The notes: generated from the sequence alone by a model not told the origin. Shown: positions 1-4,847, counted from the stretch's first letter. The stretch: 5,048 nucleotides of DNA from Thermoplasmata archaeon (GCA_007129655.1 SKVC01000098.1:1-5048); one strand, 5' to 3'. Made by a program: numbers and translations.

Positions 1-184
1 ATCGGATATCGTTCTTTAATTTCTTCAGCTCTTCTATCGGTTTGTCATAGACCGGATGTATGACCGCTTCTTTTCCGATGACTTCGAATGATATCTTACT
101 ACCGGTTGTGAGCCCAAGTTCTTCTCTGACCGATTTAGGAATAGTTACCTGTCCCTTTTTAGATAAAGTTGCTTTTTTTGCCAT
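1..184 (-). CDS. AbrB/MazE-type (SpoVT-AbrB fold) antitoxin or transcription regulator, N-terminal part, runs off the left edge
   Basis: The 61 visible codons begin MAKKATLSKKGQVTIPKSVR and continue with EELGLTTGSKISFEV. This is the classic swapped-hairpin AbrB signature (S-x-KGQ-x-TIPK-x-R-x-x-LG-x-x-x-G), spanning about residues 5-50. Proteins of this size and type in archaea are usually antitoxins that bind and neutralise a PIN (VapC) or similar toxin and repress their own promoter as dimers. The C-terminus and the gene downstream, where a toxin would be expected, are outside the window, so the antitoxin role is inference and a stand-alone regulator is possible. The ATG at 182-184 is the only sensible start, because the conserved domain begins a few residues later. 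No Shine-Dalgarno motif precedes it. A TATA-like stretch at 212-220 would place transcription start near 191, giving a leader of about 7 nt. A 10-bp inverted repeat in that interval is a good candidate for an autoregulatory operator. Confidence 0.88.
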   Translation of the reverse strand, partial: MAKKATLSKKGQVTIPKSVREELGLTTGSKISFEVIGKEAVIHPVYDKPIEELKKLKNDIR

Positions 185-191
185 GCTATCA
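180..191. repeat. 12-bp start-site element, left copy (inverted relative to 384-395)
   Basis: Read on the minus strand, this is TGATAGCATGGC, containing the ATG of the AbrB-type gene. Exactly the same 12 bases occur on the plus strand at 384-395 around the ATG of the RHH antitoxin gene, so the two copies bracket the divergent intergenic region as a perfect inverted repeat. The two proteins are unrelated, so shared coding sequence does not explain the TGATAGC part, although MA- is a common N-terminus. It may be a shared initiator/leader or a common binding site. Confidence 0.7.
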
Positions 192-219
192 TCTTTACTT
201 TTACGATGTAAGTAAAGAT
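191..219. promoter_or_regulatory. 10-bp inverted repeat, likely operator of the AbrB-type gene
   Basis: ATCTTTACTT at 191-200 and its exact reverse complement AAGTAAAGAT at 210-219 are separated by 9 bp. The dyad spans from the inferred transcription start of the minus-strand AbrB-type gene to its TATA-like stretch (about 212-220). A protein bound here would block TBP/TFB or the polymerase. AbrB/MazE antitoxins normally bind such dyads in their own promoters, so autoregulation is the natural reading. The binding itself is inferred. Confidence 0.55.
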
Positions 220-240
220 ATCTAGCATTATTCCTTACTT

Positions 241-337
241 TCAGTAGTTCTGATGTACCCCTCATATTTCATACTTTTAAGATGGTCCTCTGAACCACCT
301 ATGTCGAATATGTGTTGGGATACAACAGAACTACTGA
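241..337. repeat. 97-nt imperfect hairpin with 12-bp perfect terminal arms in the divergent intergenic region
   Basis: TCAGTAGTTCTG (241-252) pairs perfectly with CAGAACTACTGA (326-337). After one mismatch, 254-257 pairs with 321-324. After a one-base bulge, 258-260 pairs with 317-319. After a small internal loop, CATATT (263-268) pairs with AATATG (307-312). At the tip, TGGT (283-286) and ACCA (294-297) form a 4-bp stem with a 7-nt loop. That is about 25 bp in the main stem plus 4 at the tip. It could be a structured small RNA on either strand, a DNA cruciform, or the remnant of a small inverted-repeat element. No target-site duplication flanks it. No known RNA family was recognised. Confidence 0.6.
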
Positions 338-352
338 TCTCAACGAAAAGTT

Positions 353-386
353 CATATGTAGTGAATTGTAATAATATGTAATGTGA
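353..386 (+). promoter_or_regulatory. Promoter of the RHH antitoxin-PIN toxin operon with paired direct repeats
   Basis: A TATA-like CATATGTA at 353-360 lies about 26 bp before position 384, which would give a leader of about 7 nt before the ATG at 391. The heptamer ATATGTA occurs at 354-360 and again at 374-380, followed by GTGA and ATGTGA respectively. The 20-bp spacing is about two helical turns and puts both copies on one DNA face. Ribbon-helix-helix antitoxins typically bind tandem short sites in their own promoters, so these are candidate operator half-sites. Confidence 0.45.
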
Positions 387-395
387 TAGCATGGC
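384..395. repeat. 12-bp start-site element, right copy
   Basis: TGATAGCATGGC on the plus strand contains the ATG of the RHH antitoxin gene. It is the exact inverted counterpart of 180-191 at the divergent AbrB-type gene. In both cases its first base falls about 26 bp downstream of the best TATA-like stretch, so it may mark the transcription start and short leader of each operon. Confidence 0.7.
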
Positions 396-708
396 GAATG
401 TACAAGTAAGAATACCGAAAGATCTCTTGAACGGGATAGAGGATATCGTTAAATCTAAGCACACTACCAGGTCCGAAGTTATAAGAAAATTGCTGTATGA
501 CGGATATAAAAAAGAGGTACTTGAGAGTACCCTTAAAAAGTACCAGAACGAGGAGATAACGCTATGTAAGGCTGCTGAGCTCGCAGACATATCTGTTTCT
601 GAATTCGCCGAATATGCATCAAAAAGAGATATAACTTTCATGAGGTATTCAAGGGAAGAAGCAGAAGAAGATCTACAAAATCTGAGGAACCATGAAAGTT
701 CTAGTTGA
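391..708 (+). CDS. Composite antitoxin: N-terminal ribbon-helix-helix plus C-terminal UPF0175-like domain
   Basis: Residues 1-40 (MANVQVRIPKDLLNGIEDIV and on to TRSEVIRKLLYDGY) form a ribbon-helix-helix DNA-binding domain: a short basic beta strand, then two helices with the S/T-R-S-E-V-I-R motif. Residues 43-95 resemble UPF0175, with a KKYQNEEITLCKAAELADIS stretch followed by EFAEYASKRDITFMRYSREE, matching the usual pattern of a helical 'kAAelAgis..eF...l..rgi...Y' core. UPF0175 proteins are the common antitoxin partners of DUF3368 PIN toxins, and just such a gene follows. The protein should neutralise that toxin and repress the operon. The start is fixed by the RHH strand beginning at residue 3. 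No Shine-Dalgarno motif is seen, so a very short leader is likely. The stop lies 17 nt inside the toxin gene, implying translational coupling. The C-terminus is acidic, then serine-rich. Confidence 0.85.
   Translation: MANVQVRIPKDLLNGIEDIVKSKHTTRSEVIRKLLYDGYKKEVLESTLKKYQNEEITLCKAAELADISVSEFAEYASKRDITFMRYSREEAEEDLQNLRNHESSS
684..687 (+). promoter_or_regulatory. Shine-Dalgarno motif of the PIN toxin gene, inside the antitoxin gene
   Basis: GAGG lies four bases before the ATG at 692, within the last codons of the antitoxin reading frame. It supports the overlapping start and suggests that toxin translation depends on ribosomes arriving on the antitoxin message. The spacing is short, so it is probably a weak site. 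Confidence 0.5.
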
Positions 709-1174
709 CTCCTCCACACTCATCGCTTTAGCCAAGATCGGCGAACTGGATTTTTTGAGGGAATATTATTCCCATATATACATCACTGAAGAGATAAAGG
801 GTGAGGTTACACACAAAGAACTACCGGAAAACATATTGCTCAAAGAGTCTATCGGAGGATGGATCAAGTTATTAAATCAAGTCGGATACGATCATTTCTC
901 GGGTATCAGCGGATTGGACAAAGGAGAAAGGATCCTGCTAAACTATGCTAAAGAAAACCAGGACACTTTACTGATATTGGACGAAAAAGAAGCAAGGATG
1001 GTGGCCAAAGTAGAAGGTTTGAACTACACAGGAACTTTAGGATTATTGGTTTACCTCTATGAACAAGGCAGCCTTTCGAACAAGAAAGCACAACAAATAG
1101 TTAAAAAACTAGCTAACAGTGATTTTCGGATGACTGTGGAACTCTACGACTGGGTACTCGATAAGACAGGTTGA
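692..1174 (+). CDS. PIN-domain ribonuclease toxin, DUF3368 type
   Basis: The 160-residue protein has the PIN layout. It has a first strand with an acidic residue in MKVLVDSSTLIALAKIG (D6), then EEIKGEV with E38. A LDKGER segment (D76, E79) is followed by LLILDEKEAR (D97, E98, E100). GTLGLL at 114-119 is the DUF3368 hallmark, preceding a helical tail. These acids would hold the Mg2+/Mn2+ of an endoribonuclease centre. Related VapC-type toxins cut tRNA, rRNA or mRNA and arrest growth, but the target here cannot be read from sequence. All the expected acidic positions appear present, so the toxin is probably intact. The ATG at 692 overlaps the antitoxin gene by 17 nt, the usual arrangement of a co-translated toxin-antitoxin pair. 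DUF3368 proteins are sometimes annotated only as putative nucleic-acid binding proteins. Confidence 0.88.
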   Translation: MKVLVDSSTLIALAKIGELDFLREYYSHIYITEEIKGEVTHKELPENILLKESIGGWIKLLNQVGYDHFSGISGLDKGERILLNYAKENQDTLLILDEKEARMVAKVEGLNYTGTLGLLVYLYEQGSLSNKKAQQIVKKLANSDFRMTVELYDWVLDKTG

Positions 1175-1195
1175 AGGGAAATAATAGTCCCAAAA

Positions 1196-1205
1196 TGATT
1201 ATATC
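1196..1205 (+). promoter_or_regulatory. TATA box for the zinc-ribbon-coaD operon
   Basis: TGATTATATC contains a good archaeal TATA core (ATTATAT), preceded by an A-rich BRE-like CAAAA. Its centre is about 26 bp upstream of the ATG at 1227, exactly where a leaderless transcript would start. No Shine-Dalgarno motif precedes that ATG, which agrees with leaderless initiation. It also marks the boundary between the toxin-antitoxin operon and the core-gene operon. Confidence 0.6.
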
Positions 1206-1226
1206 CCCCAACCATCTTTTTGTAGT

Positions 1227-1412
1227 ATGGAACCACACAAGCACTGCCATATATGCGGTACGTCCATACCGACGGAAGAAAATTTGTGTTCGGAAAAATG
1301 CAAGGACGAATACGACAAGTTGCTCAAGAAACGTAGAAACAGAGTTTACCTGATTTATGCACTCATGGCTGTTTTCTTAGCATTAGTTCTTTTCCAGATG
1401 TACGGAGGTTGA
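1227..1412 (+). CDS. Small zinc-ribbon membrane protein, DUF2116 type
   Basis: The 61-residue protein begins MEPHKHCHICGTSIPTEENL and carries two cysteine pairs: C7/C10 (CHIC) and C21/C25 (CSEKC). Together they form a treble-clef/zinc-ribbon of the kind found in archaeal DUF2116 proteins, with extra histidines at 4 and 6. A basic stretch (KKRRNR, 34-39) leads into one hydrophobic segment at about 40-58 (YLIYALMAVFLALVLFQMY) ending three residues before the C-terminus. This predicts a tail-anchored membrane protein with the zinc domain in the cytoplasm. The family is called a predicted nucleic-acid-binding protein, but I know of no established function. The ATG sits about 26 bp after a TATA box with no leader. 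The gene ends four bases before the start of coaD, so the two are almost surely one transcript and translationally coupled. Confidence 0.85.
   Translation: MEPHKHCHICGTSIPTEENLCSEKCKDEYDKLLKKRRNRVYLIYALMAVFLALVLFQMYGG
1404..1409 (+). promoter_or_regulatory. Strong Shine-Dalgarno motif deciding the TTG start of coaD
   Basis: GGAGGT overlaps the last codons of the zinc-ribbon gene and is 7 nt from a TTG codon at 1417. There is no ATG or GTG nearby in frame, and the CoaD fold begins within three residues of the TTG (VLLGGTFDGIHLGH). The motif therefore establishes TTG as the real initiation codon. Confidence 0.8.
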
Positions 1413-1416
1413 CCGG

Positions 1417-2367
1417 TTGACAAAACGGGTCCTGTTGGGTGGAACCTTCGACGGCATACATCTAGGCCACCAAAAACTTCTGGATACCGCCTTCGAGATC
1501 GGAGATGAAGTGACCATCGGCCTGGTTACAGACAAGATGCTTAAAAAATGGAAACCTGTTGTCGAAAAAAGTTTCGAAGAACGTAAAGCGATCCTCAAAG
1601 AACTGCTAAACAGAAGAGATAATTGGAGCATAGTCGGGATATCTGATCCATACAGTCGAGCTATAAAGGGGGATTACGACACTTTAGTTGTTTCCTGGGA
1701 AACTGCGGAACGCGGAAAAGAAATTAACAGACGAAGAGAGAAGGCGGGAAAATCACCTCTAGAGCTCAAAATAGTAAAACCGGTCTTAGCAGACGATCTT
1801 TTACCCATAAGCTCCACTCGTATACGTGGCGGGATCATCGATGTCCATGGAAAAAGATTGGTTCCGGTAAGGATACATACCTACACCGAAGACCTTCAAG
1901 AGATAAGTGTTATAAAAGAGGTCATGGAACGATTGATGACAGATGTCGAATTGGAAACTAGCAAAGCAAATAACATAGAAGAAACAACTTTGATCGAAAA
2001 AGCAAAATGCAAGGCAGAATTACCAGAAAACTATGACTATGGTATAGGGATCGAAAGTGGTATTTTGGAATCAGAACACGGTCCCTTAAAAATCGAGTGT
2101 GCTGTAATCAAAGATAACATAAAACAAACTAGCATCGGTTTCGGCCCGGGTTTTTTATTACCTAGATTTTGGCCGAAAGATGTCAAAGAAGGGGTCACCT
2201 TGGTGGATCGAATAAAAGTAAATTACAACGATGATATTACTCGGGTAGATGTACTGACTGAAAGACGTGTCGGTAAAAGAGATTGCATGCGTTCGGCACT
2301 GTTAACAGCTATGATACCTAGGATGAGCGGTGATCTGTTTCTTAAACCATCTCTTCAAGACCCTTGA
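1417..2367 (+). CDS. coaD: Fusion of archaeal phosphopantetheine adenylyltransferase (CoaD) with a DUF84/ITPase-like domain
   Basis: Residues 1-145 are archaeal-type CoaD (COG1019 type), a cytosolic nucleotidyltransferase that makes dephospho-CoA from 4'-phosphopantetheine and ATP, the next-to-last step of coenzyme A synthesis. Diagnostic parts are GGTFDGIHLGHQKLL with the HxGH motif at 15-18 and ISSTRIRGG at 131-139, the second nucleotide-binding motif. Both look intact. Archaeal CoaD is normally about 150-160 residues and this protein is 316. Residues 150-303 resemble the DUF84/YjjX inosine-xanthosine triphosphatase family: DYGIGIESGI (207-216), GFGPGFLLP (241-249) and DVLTERRVGKRDCMRSAL (278-295) match its middle and C-terminal motifs. 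The usual N-terminal substrate loop, which I recall as GSxNPxK, reads IHTYTEDLQ here, so NTPase activity is doubtful. The gene is second in an operon after the zinc-ribbon gene. It starts at TTG, and its last 26 bp overlap the convergent ATPase gene. Confidence 0.87.
   Translation: MTKRVLLGGTFDGIHLGHQKLLDTAFEIGDEVTIGLVTDKMLKKWKPVVEKSFEERKAILKELLNRRDNWSIVGISDPYSRAIKGDYDTLVVSWETAERGKEINRRREKAGKSPLELKIVKPVLADDLLPISSTRIRGGIIDVHGKRLVPVRIHTYTEDLQEISVIKEVMERLMTDVELETSKANNIEETTLIEKAKCKAELPENYDYGIGIESGILESEHGPLKIECAVIKDNIKQTSIGFGPGFLLPRFWPKDVKEGVTLVDRIKVNYNDDITRVDVLTERRVGKRDCMRSALLTAMIPRMSGDLFLKPSLQDP
2342..2367. other. 26-bp tail-to-tail overlap of two coding regions
   Basis: The plus-strand coaD fusion stops at 2365-2367, while the minus-strand ATPase stops at 2342-2344. 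The last eight or so codons of each gene are therefore written in the same DNA. No hairpin or T-rich archaeal terminator separates them, so transcription from each side probably runs into the other gene and creates antisense 3' ends. Confidence 0.8.
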
Positions 2368-4768
2368 GTTGCTTATCGATCTTCTCAATGAATTGTCCGG
2401 CTCCGATACTTTCAAGGATCGATTTAGATTCGTTATAATACTCTCTAGCAGTATCTATCTGTCCCATCTTTTCATACACCATCCCCATACCGAATTTGAT
2501 CTCTGCCTTTTCAAAAGGTAATTCTAGCCCCTCGATAGTTCCAAGTGCCTCTTTGAAATTATCGAGAGATTCATTGAATCGTCTTTCTTCCCTATCCGCT
2601 ATACCTATCACTTTGTATACCGATGCCATCCCTATACTGTCATTTAATTTTTCCATTATCTCTTTCGCACGTTTCGCGTAATTTCTAGCTTCGTGGATCT
2701 CATCGTTGTAAATCAACGCTTCGGCCTTGTTAAAATAGCTCCATCCCTGAAAATCCTTATTACCTATTCTTTTCGCATGCTCCGCACATTTGTCAAAATT
2801 ATCAATGGCCATTTCCCACTCCCCCTTCTTCATATATCCATCTCCAATATTGTTGTAAGCTCTGGCCAGCTCCCGATAAGCTTTTTGAACATTTAAAGTA
2901 GGTAAACTACGTTTGTAATATTGGACTCCTATATCGGTTTCGCCTTTAATAGAATATATGTTTCCCATCTCTATAAATATTAGTGCGAGGATCTTTTTAT
3001 TATCTATCTTTTTTGCTTGATTTATTGCTGTCTCATAGTGTTCTATAGCTTCTTCTAATTCTCCTTCTCTCCAATGTATATATCCCAGTCCCCTATTTGA
3101 ATCGGCTGATCCCTCATTATCTTCTAACTCTGTAGCTATCTCCAAAGATCTTTCGAATGCATCCATGGATTTTCCATACTTCTGGATCTCCCTGTATAGA
3201 TGACCGATTTTCCTAAGTGTTTCTCCTTCTAACTTCTTATCTCCGAGTTCGCTCACTTTTCTCAATAACTTTTCGTAGGCATCTATGGATGTTTGCCATT
3301 TACTTGTATCGTAAGCCAATTCACCTATATTATTTAGTAACTCTATTTCTTCTTTATCTGGATCTTCAATATCTTTAGCTTTCTTTAGCGAATTACTAGC
3401 TCTATTTACAAGGTAATCTAAAGCAGATTCGATTGCAAAGCTTTCCAAAGCTTTTTCGCTAGCCTTTATTGAATATTCATACGCTTTTTCGTAGTTTTTA
3501 CCTTCGTGAAAGTGCCTGCTCAATGTATAGAAGTGTTCATCCAAATCATCTACGTATACATCCTCGATGGTCTCTCCAACTCGCTGGTGAAGTACCCTTC
3601 GTCTACTTGAACCCATATTATCATATAATGCGGCTCTCAGTTGTATATGATTAAATCGGTAAATTTCTCTTTCACCCGAGCCTTCTTTCTCGTGTATAAG
3701 ACCCTGGGATTCAAGATATTCTATGATGTCAAGAAGCTCTATAACATCCATCTCTATAGCGTTTTCAAGTAACTCAAAATCAAATTCAGTACCCAAAATA
3801 GAGGCATACATCAACACCTTTTTTTCAGTACGAGATAATTGAGATATACGTCTTGAAGTTATATCTTTGATGGATTTTGGGACGGAAATATCGGCCAAAT
3901 CCCTTTCAGGATCCCATGTATAGGAGTAAGGGTCGATCACACCTTCTCCTATCATCGATGTAAGCATTTCCACTACATAATACGGGTTACCTTCTGTTTC
4001 CCTGTAAACCATCAAAAGAAATGATTGCGGTAAATCTTCAGATTTGAGTAGCTTTTTAACCATATTTGAGGTTGATTGGAAAGTTAACCTGTTCACGTCT
4101 ATCTCATATAGTTGCTTTCCCTCTTTCATCCGCTTCAATACCTTTTCAAGAGGAAATTTATTTGAGGATATTTTTAGCTCCTCATGTCTATAGGCTCCCA
4201 ATATCAAAACCCGTTCATCTGGTATATTCATAGCTATTTGATGTAGAAGCAATGATGAAGCTTCATCTATCCATTGTAAGTCGTCTAGATAAAATAATAT
4301 CGGTTGTTCTCTTGATATTCGGGTTATAGCATTTATAACATCATCGAACATCAACTCTCTTCTGTCGGACACAGATATCTCCCCCCCCTCATCCCCTGTT
4401 TTTGCACCAACCAGGCTCATAGAGATACTACTTACCGATAGGTTCTCCTGTTCTTCCTCTTTACTTTCGCCCGAGTCTATGTAATCACCCAGGGCTTCTA
4501 AAAATGGAATATACGGATCTGTACTTTCATAGTATAAACATCTACCTTTCAATATTTTGAAGCCCTCTTTTTCACATTCTTTGGAAAAAATCTCCGCTAA
4601 GCAACTTTTGCCTGATCCTGCTTCTCCTTTTAATAGTACGAGTCTTCCCATTCCCTCTAGAGCTTTTTGCATATGAGCCTTTAAATTTTCAAGCTCTTCT
4701 TTACGATTAACAAAAGTTTCTGCACTCGTGCTTAATTTAGTTAAATCGGTAGGTACCATATAATGCAT
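2342..4768 (-). CDS. STAND/AAA_16-type signalling ATPase with C-terminal TPR array
   Basis: This 808-residue cytosolic protein opens with a nucleotide-binding module. NRKEELENLKAHM (21-33) is the typical entry helix. Walker A is GEAGSGKS at 48-55, Walker B with LFYLDDLQWIDEAS is at 158-171, a sensor-1-like GAYRHEE is at 191-197, and EGNPYYVVEML at 259-269 matches the GNP(F/Y)-x-V-E-E-L motif of MalT/COG3899-like STAND ATPases. A winged-helix-like segment follows at about 297-385. From about 415 to 800 are roughly eight or nine tetratricopeptide repeats, with units such as NNIGDGYMKKGEWEMAIDNF (639-658). Such proteins act as ATP-driven signal switches, with TPRs sensing a ligand or partner. 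No output domain (HTH, nuclease, protease, cyclase) is visible at either end, so its pathway is unknown. An acidic, Ser/Gly-rich insert lies at about 98-135. ATG 4768 is the longest start. ATG 4759 (MVPTDL) fits the TATA spacing better. No Shine-Dalgarno motif is present. Confidence 0.87.
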   Translation of the reverse strand: MHYMVPTDLTKLSTSAETFVNRKEELENLKAHMQKALEGMGRLVLLKGEAGSGKSCLAEIFSKECEKEGFKILKGRCLYYESTDPYIPFLEALGDYIDSGESKEEEQENLSVSSISMSLVGAKTGDEGGEISVSDRRELMFDDVINAITRISREQPILFYLDDLQWIDEASSLLLHQIAMNIPDERVLILGAYRHEELKISSNKFPLEKVLKRMKEGKQLYEIDVNRLTFQSTSNMVKKLLKSEDLPQSFLLMVYRETEGNPYYVVEMLTSMIGEGVIDPYSYTWDPERDLADISVPKSIKDITSRRISQLSRTEKKVLMYASILGTEFDFELLENAIEMDVIELLDIIEYLESQGLIHEKEGSGEREIYRFNHIQLRAALYDNMGSSRRRVLHQRVGETIEDVYVDDLDEHFYTLSRHFHEGKNYEKAYEYSIKASEKALESFAIESALDYLVNRASNSLKKAKDIEDPDKEEIELLNNIGELAYDTSKWQTSIDAYEKLLRKVSELGDKKLEGETLRKIGHLYREIQKYGKSMDAFERSLEIATELEDNEGSADSNRGLGYIHWREGELEEAIEHYETAINQAKKIDNKKILALIFIEMGNIYSIKGETDIGVQYYKRSLPTLNVQKAYRELARAYNNIGDGYMKKGEWEMAIDNFDKCAEHAKRIGNKDFQGWSYFNKAEALIYNDEIHEARNYAKRAKEIMEKLNDSIGMASVYKVIGIADREERRFNESLDNFKEALGTIEGLELPFEKAEIKFGMGMVYEKMGQIDTAREYYNESKSILESIGAGQFIEKIDKQLKGLEEMV
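4381..4388 (-). repeat. G8 homopolymer tract inside the ATPase gene
   Basis: Eight consecutive C on the plus strand read as G8 in the coding strand, encoding Glu127-Gly-Gly-Glu130 in the flexible acidic insert between Walker A and Walker B. The tract stands out in an AT-rich gene. A gain of one G would put a stop at codon 143, and a loss of one G would put a stop at codon 139. Slippage would therefore switch the gene off. Confidence 0.75.
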
Positions 4769-4777
4769 AAATATGCA
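4764..4777. promoter_or_regulatory. 14-bp near-palindrome over the start of the ATPase gene
   Basis: TGCATA (4764-4769) and TATGCA (4772-4777) form a 6-bp dyad with a 2-bp centre, covering the first candidate ATG and the inferred transcription start. Its position would suit an operator, but AT-rich palindromes of this size also arise by chance. Confidence 0.3.
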
Positions 4778-4782
4778 ATTAG

Positions 4783-4793
4783 TCTTTAAATCT
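4783..4793 (-). promoter_or_regulatory. TATA-like box of the ATPase gene
   Basis: On the minus strand this reads AGATTTAAAGA, with a TTTAAA core at 4785-4790. A start 26 bp downstream would fall near 4762, just before the second in-frame ATG (4759) and after the first (4768). This favours a nearly leaderless message beginning at the shorter form of the protein. Confidence 0.45.
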
Positions 4794-4837
4794 ACCCCTC
4801 GATAAGGAAGTATTGCGGGGGAAACCTTTAATTACAT

Positions 4838-4847
4838 CATATAATTA
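4838..4847 (+). promoter_or_regulatory. TATA box of rps19e
   Basis: CATATAATTA is the best archaeal TATA match in the 116-bp divergent gap between the ATPase and S19e genes. Transcription would start near 4868, giving a leader of about 17 nt. A GGAG motif at 4870-4873 sits within that leader, 11 nt before the ATG, and could serve as a weak Shine-Dalgarno site. A second AT-rich candidate, TTTAACTATAAA (4853-4864), is too close to the ATG to leave room for that leader. Confidence 0.5.

Noticed and set aside
241..337. The hairpin as a miniature inverted-repeat transposable element
   Set aside because: The terminal arms are suggestive, but no target-site duplication flanks them, no second copy is in the window, and no transposase is present. 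It is kept only as an unexplained hairpin.
228..719. A 163-codon minus-strand reading frame, and within it a 54-codon frame starting at 392 and ending at 228-230
   Set aside because: Most of it is antisense to the well-supported RHH antitoxin gene. The predicted peptide is serine-rich with no recognisable domain, and its intergenic part coincides with the hairpin symmetry rather than coding constraint.
1176..1192. GGGAAATAATAGTCCC as a possible terminator hairpin after the PIN toxin gene
   Set aside because: Only a four-base stem can form (GGGA/TCCC). The T5 run at 1216-1221 is too far away and lies between the next gene's TATA box and ATG. It is not enough to call a terminator.
1171..1353. 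A 60-codon plus-strand reading frame overlapping the zinc-ribbon gene
   Set aside because: It is in another frame of the DUF2116-type gene, contains its promoter, and encodes nothing recognisable.
1383..1631. An 82-codon minus-strand frame opposite the start of coaD
   Set aside because: It is a shadow of the strongly conserved CoaD N-terminus and has low-complexity Ser/Arg content.
2330..2896. Several short plus-strand frames opposite the TPR region of the ATPase, and another at 3469-3654
   Set aside because: All are antisense shadows of a continuous 808-codon gene with clear domain motifs. None has a start context or a recognisable product.
4793..4826. CCCC and GGGGG runs in the ATPase-rps19e gap as a possible hairpin or riboswitch
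   Set aside because: Pairing is limited to about four G-C pairs with a long unstructured loop, and it lies upstream of the rps19e TATA box, so it would not be in that mRNA.
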